Assembly: GCA_023416335.1 (NCBI GenBank)
Contig: JAEZHY010000306.1
Span: 1-8,767, forward strand
Reading direction: 5' to 3'
DNA length: 8,767 nt
Source: Pseudomonadota bacterium
GTDB lineage: Bacteria > Desulfobacterota > Syntrophobacteria > Syntrophobacterales > Syntrophobacteraceae
How positions within the stretch are numbered: position 1 is the first letter of the stretch; the number at the start of each line of letters is the position of its first letter. The notes under the pieces were generated by a model. The model worked only from the letters and a program-made list of their open reading frames with translations, searched no databases and was not told the origin of the DNA. Positions 6,040-8,767 of the stretch are shown one piece after another. A program made the translations under genes and the position numbers.

Positions 6040-6471
6040 ATGAAAAATAGATCCGTCAGACAAGACCCTTTCCTGAATAGAATCAGAGAAATCCTTACAG
6101 GTAGTTCCGGCGATATCAGAACGCTGGTATTTAATGAAGTCCAAAGCTATTCACGAGATGTTCAAGGATATGAGAGCACCTCGGACCTGTTTATAAAATT
6201 GTGTGAACTTATGGTTGACTGTCAATCGTCCGGGATTCCGGAAGATGCTTTTAAATTGATAATTGCATCCCTGGTATATGAATGTTCCGGCTCGCAACCT
6301 GCAACCGATGAAGAATTGCGAGTCATGACCGGTATGGACGAGGCAGATTTCGTCAAGGCAAAAGAATACTTCATGAATAAGGAGTGTATCCAATTGATGA
6401 TGTCAAAGCCGAAGGGGGCAAGGGGAAGGCCTCGAAAATCCGGATCCTCGCCGATGGCTTTCAAGCGATAA
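6040..6471 (+). CDS. Unrecognised small protein with AT-hook-like C-terminal tail
   Basis: The 143-residue soluble protein appears mostly helical over residues 8-122 (for example FLNRIREIL, SDLFIKLCELMVD, FKLIIASLVYE). It ends in a basic tail KPKGARGRPRKSG (123-135) whose G-R-P-R-K core (129-133) matches the AT-hook that inserts into the minor groove of AT-rich DNA. The segment EELRVMTGMDEADFVKAKEYF (91-111) could be a winged-helix-like or scaffold element, but no family is recognised. The start at 6040 has only a weak ribosome binding site (GAG at 6031-6033). A close upstream ATG at 6029 runs straight into a stop, which leaves translational coupling to the preceding gene possible. The first 350 bases are AT-richer than the neighbours, a mild sign of different origin. 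The gene ends 19 bases before the convergent cheB. DNA binding is inferred from the tail alone. Confidence 0.72.
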   Translation: MKNRSVRQDPFLNRIREILTGSSGDIRTLVFNEVQSYSRDVQGYESTSDLFIKLCELMVDCQSSGIPEDAFKLIIASLVYECSGSQPATDEELRVMTGMDEADFVKAKEYFMNKECIQLMMSKPKGARGRPRKSGSSPMAFKR

Positions 6472-6490
6472 AGGAAGTCTCCAACAATTC

Positions 6491-7585
<1,095 letters not shown>

Positions 7586-7635
7586 TCACCTCCCGGTCGG
7601 ACCGGCGAAACAGTCCGAGCACATGCGCATCGATT

Positions 7636-8517
7636 TCATATCTTTTTGTAGACAGTCGTTGTTGCCTGTATCAGAGGCAACCGCATGTTCTGAAGCGTTT
7701 CGGAATGGCCCGTAAACAGGTACCCGCCCCGGCTAAGATGTCTGCAGAACCTCTGGAGCACTCTTTCCTGTGTTTCTTTATCGAAGTAAATGAGAACGTT
7801 CCGGCAGAAGATGACGTCTATATGTTCTCGAATGCCGAAATCGGATTCCATGAAGTTGAGCCTTCGAAAGGATACAAGAGACCGCAGCTCGGGTGCTATT
7901 CGGACAAGGTTCCTGGTCCTGTCCCTGCTCCTGAGGAGATACTTCCTTCTCAGCGGCATGGGCACGGGCGAGATCCTGTCGTGATCGTATATTCCTCGCC
8001 GGGCAATTTCCAGTACCTTGGTGGAGATGTCCGTGCCGAGTATCCTGAAATTGAACCCCGGATGATTCCGACCGTACTCGCTAAGGACCATTGCGAGCGT
8101 ATAAGGTTCTTCCCCTGTCGAGCAGCCTGCGCTCCATACCGACAGGGGAGATCCATGACCTGCTCCCGCAGACCTGGCCAGGTCCGGCAGGACAACGGCG
8201 GAGAGATAATCGAAGTGATCGGGTTCACGGAAAAAGTCCGTTTTGTTGGTTGTGACCACATCGACCATGTGGACGGATTCCGTACTCATACCTTCGTCGC
8301 TCAAAAGGTAATTGCAGTAGGAATCGAAGGAGTTTATGCCAAGGGCGCGCAATCGCTTGCGAAGTCTGCCCTCCAGCATGGTTTTCTTGGCGGGAATCAG
8401 CTTGATGCCGCAGAGTGAATAGATGAGTTCGCGCAGCCGGTTGAAGTTCTTCTCCGTCAGGGCGGCGGAATAGGGATTGAGGTCCTGCGCCTGATTCCTG
8501 TCTCCTCGGATTGACAT
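7636..8517 (-). CDS. cheR: Chemotaxis protein methyltransferase CheR
   Basis: The 293-residue enzyme transfers methyl groups from S-adenosylmethionine to glutamates of chemoreceptors. The N-terminal helical CheR domain spans about 20-75 and includes the basic patch GRLRKRLRALG (50-60), which in CheR contacts the receptor. The methyltransferase domain follows, with TTNKTDFFRE (89-98), SAM-binding VWSAGCSTGEEPY (127-139), ILGTDIS (159-165), DVIFCRNVLIYF (234-245) and LFTGHSE (267-273). All are family signatures and the length is normal. The minus-strand start at 8517 has AGAGGT about 8 bases upstream. There is no C-terminal TPR extension, as found in some CheR relatives. It is the first gene of the cheR-cheB pair; the leader upstream contains a REP-like inverted repeat. 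Confidence 0.97.
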   Translation of the reverse strand: MSIRGDRNQAQDLNPYSAALTEKNFNRLRELIYSLCGIKLIPAKKTMLEGRLRKRLRALGINSFDSYCNYLLSDEGMSTESVHMVDVVTTNKTDFFREPDHFDYLSAVVLPDLARSAGAGHGSPLSVWSAGCSTGEEPYTLAMVLSEYGRNHPGFNFRILGTDISTKVLEIARRGIYDHDRISPVPMPLRRKYLLRSRDRTRNLVRIAPELRSLVSFRRLNFMESDFGIREHIDVIFCRNVLIYFDKETQERVLQRFCRHLSRGGYLFTGHSETLQNMRLPLIQATTTVYKKI

Positions 8518-8552
8518 TGACTTTTACCTCTAAATTCGGACTTTGAGAACAT

Positions 8553-8620
8553 GGTTCCCGGCTCAAAAGCACTGCCGGGATGACGGGATTGGGGGCCTCC
8601 GTCGTAAAATGCCCGGGAAC
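8553..8620. repeat. REP-like inverted repeat in the cheR leader
   Basis: GTTCCCGG (8554-8561) and CCGGGAAC (8613-8620) form an 8-bp inverted repeat 51 bases apart. Inside are GACGG/CCGTC (8582-8586 with 8599-8603) and, read on the minus strand, CCCGGC/GCCGGG hairpin arms. The minus-strand core CGTCATCCCGGCAGTGC...GCCGGGA strongly resembles the common dispersed CGTCATTCCGGC...TTTTAGCCGGAATC type of intergenic repeat (from memory). It lies 36-103 bases before the cheR start, so it is in or near the leader and could affect its mRNA. Confidence 0.5.
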
Positions 8621-8767
8621 TGAGTCCCTCTCCATTTGGGCAACCGCCCCCCGGACCTCCCCCTGGACCTTGGGAACCGGCGGACGTAATTCCTTCAGGC
8701 AACGGCATTGACGGCAAAACGTGCTCACCTGATGTCGCTGTACTACTATCGGTCATCTTCTTGTTTT
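8621..8767 (-). other. Unassigned stretch upstream of cheR
   Basis: On the minus strand an open frame from ATG 8756 gives a Gly/Pro-rich low-complexity peptide (GPGGGPGGG around residues 31-39). It runs on through the REP-like repeat and into cheR in another frame, so it is not called as a gene. Another minus frame reads KQEDDR then TAG (8748-8746) and could be the tail of a gene lying beyond the window edge; six codons are too few to tell. Confidence 0.3.

Noticed and set aside
8457..8756. A 99-codon minus-strand frame beginning at ATG 8756
   Set aside because: It is Gly/Pro-rich low complexity, runs through the REP-like repeat and overlaps the cheR start in another frame; no domain is visible.

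Overview
The window looks like a chromosomal segment from a Desulfobacterota/Deltaproteobacteria-type bacterium, perhaps syntrophic or sulfate-reducing. That placement is an inference. It rests on the moderately GC-rich sequence, a radical SAM/AhpD-like gene pair whose radical SAM member appears to be a UGA-decoded selenoprotein, a NosL-type copper protein, and palindromic intergenic repeats. No rRNA, tRNA, CRISPR array, transposase or phage gene is visible.

Layout. Positions 1-640 hold no convincing gene; they contain a long imperfect palindrome (139-229). An FMN riboswitch aptamer (641-790) follows and leads into ribB (910-1563, stand-alone DHBP synthase), which ends in a GC-rich terminator. 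Next, 1833-3272 encodes an exported 479-residue protein. It joins an N-terminal NosL-like CxxCGM domain to a C-terminal outer-membrane-barrel-like domain with an extraordinary methionine content, and it is closed by a perfect 11-bp intrinsic terminator (3354-3387). After a gap with a REP-like palindrome and a good sigma70-type promoter comes a two-gene operon. It encodes a GTG-initiated AhpD-like CxxC protein (3729-4061) and an ArsS-family radical SAM enzyme (4079-5032).

The main result is in the radical SAM gene. The in-frame TGA at 5006-5008 falls where family members carry a conserved cysteine just after a C-T-A-G-x-G motif. Eleven nucleotides after it begins a 7-bp hairpin with a GGUUA loop, the same spacing as the SECIS element of E. 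coli fdhF. I read this TGA as selenocysteine, so the gene would run 24 nt further, to the TAG at 5030-5032 (317 residues).

Positions 5033-5527 are non-coding and hold a possible structured RNA (5311-5416). Two unrecognised small genes follow: 5528-6016, whose 162-residue product contains two gap-free ~49-residue repeats with a W-x2-Y-V-E-G signature, and 6040-6471, whose 143-residue product ends in an AT-hook-like GRPRK tail. Converging on them from the minus strand are cheR (8517-7636) and cheB (7576-6491), the methylation/demethylation pair of a chemotaxis-like pathway. The last 250 bases hold the cheR leader, a REP-like inverted repeat and an unexplained stretch.

The modules (riboflavin supply, copper handling, selenium/arsenic radical chemistry, chemotaxis-like signalling) appear to be independent transcription units. 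Only the AhpD-like/radical SAM pair and the cheR/cheB pair clearly act together.
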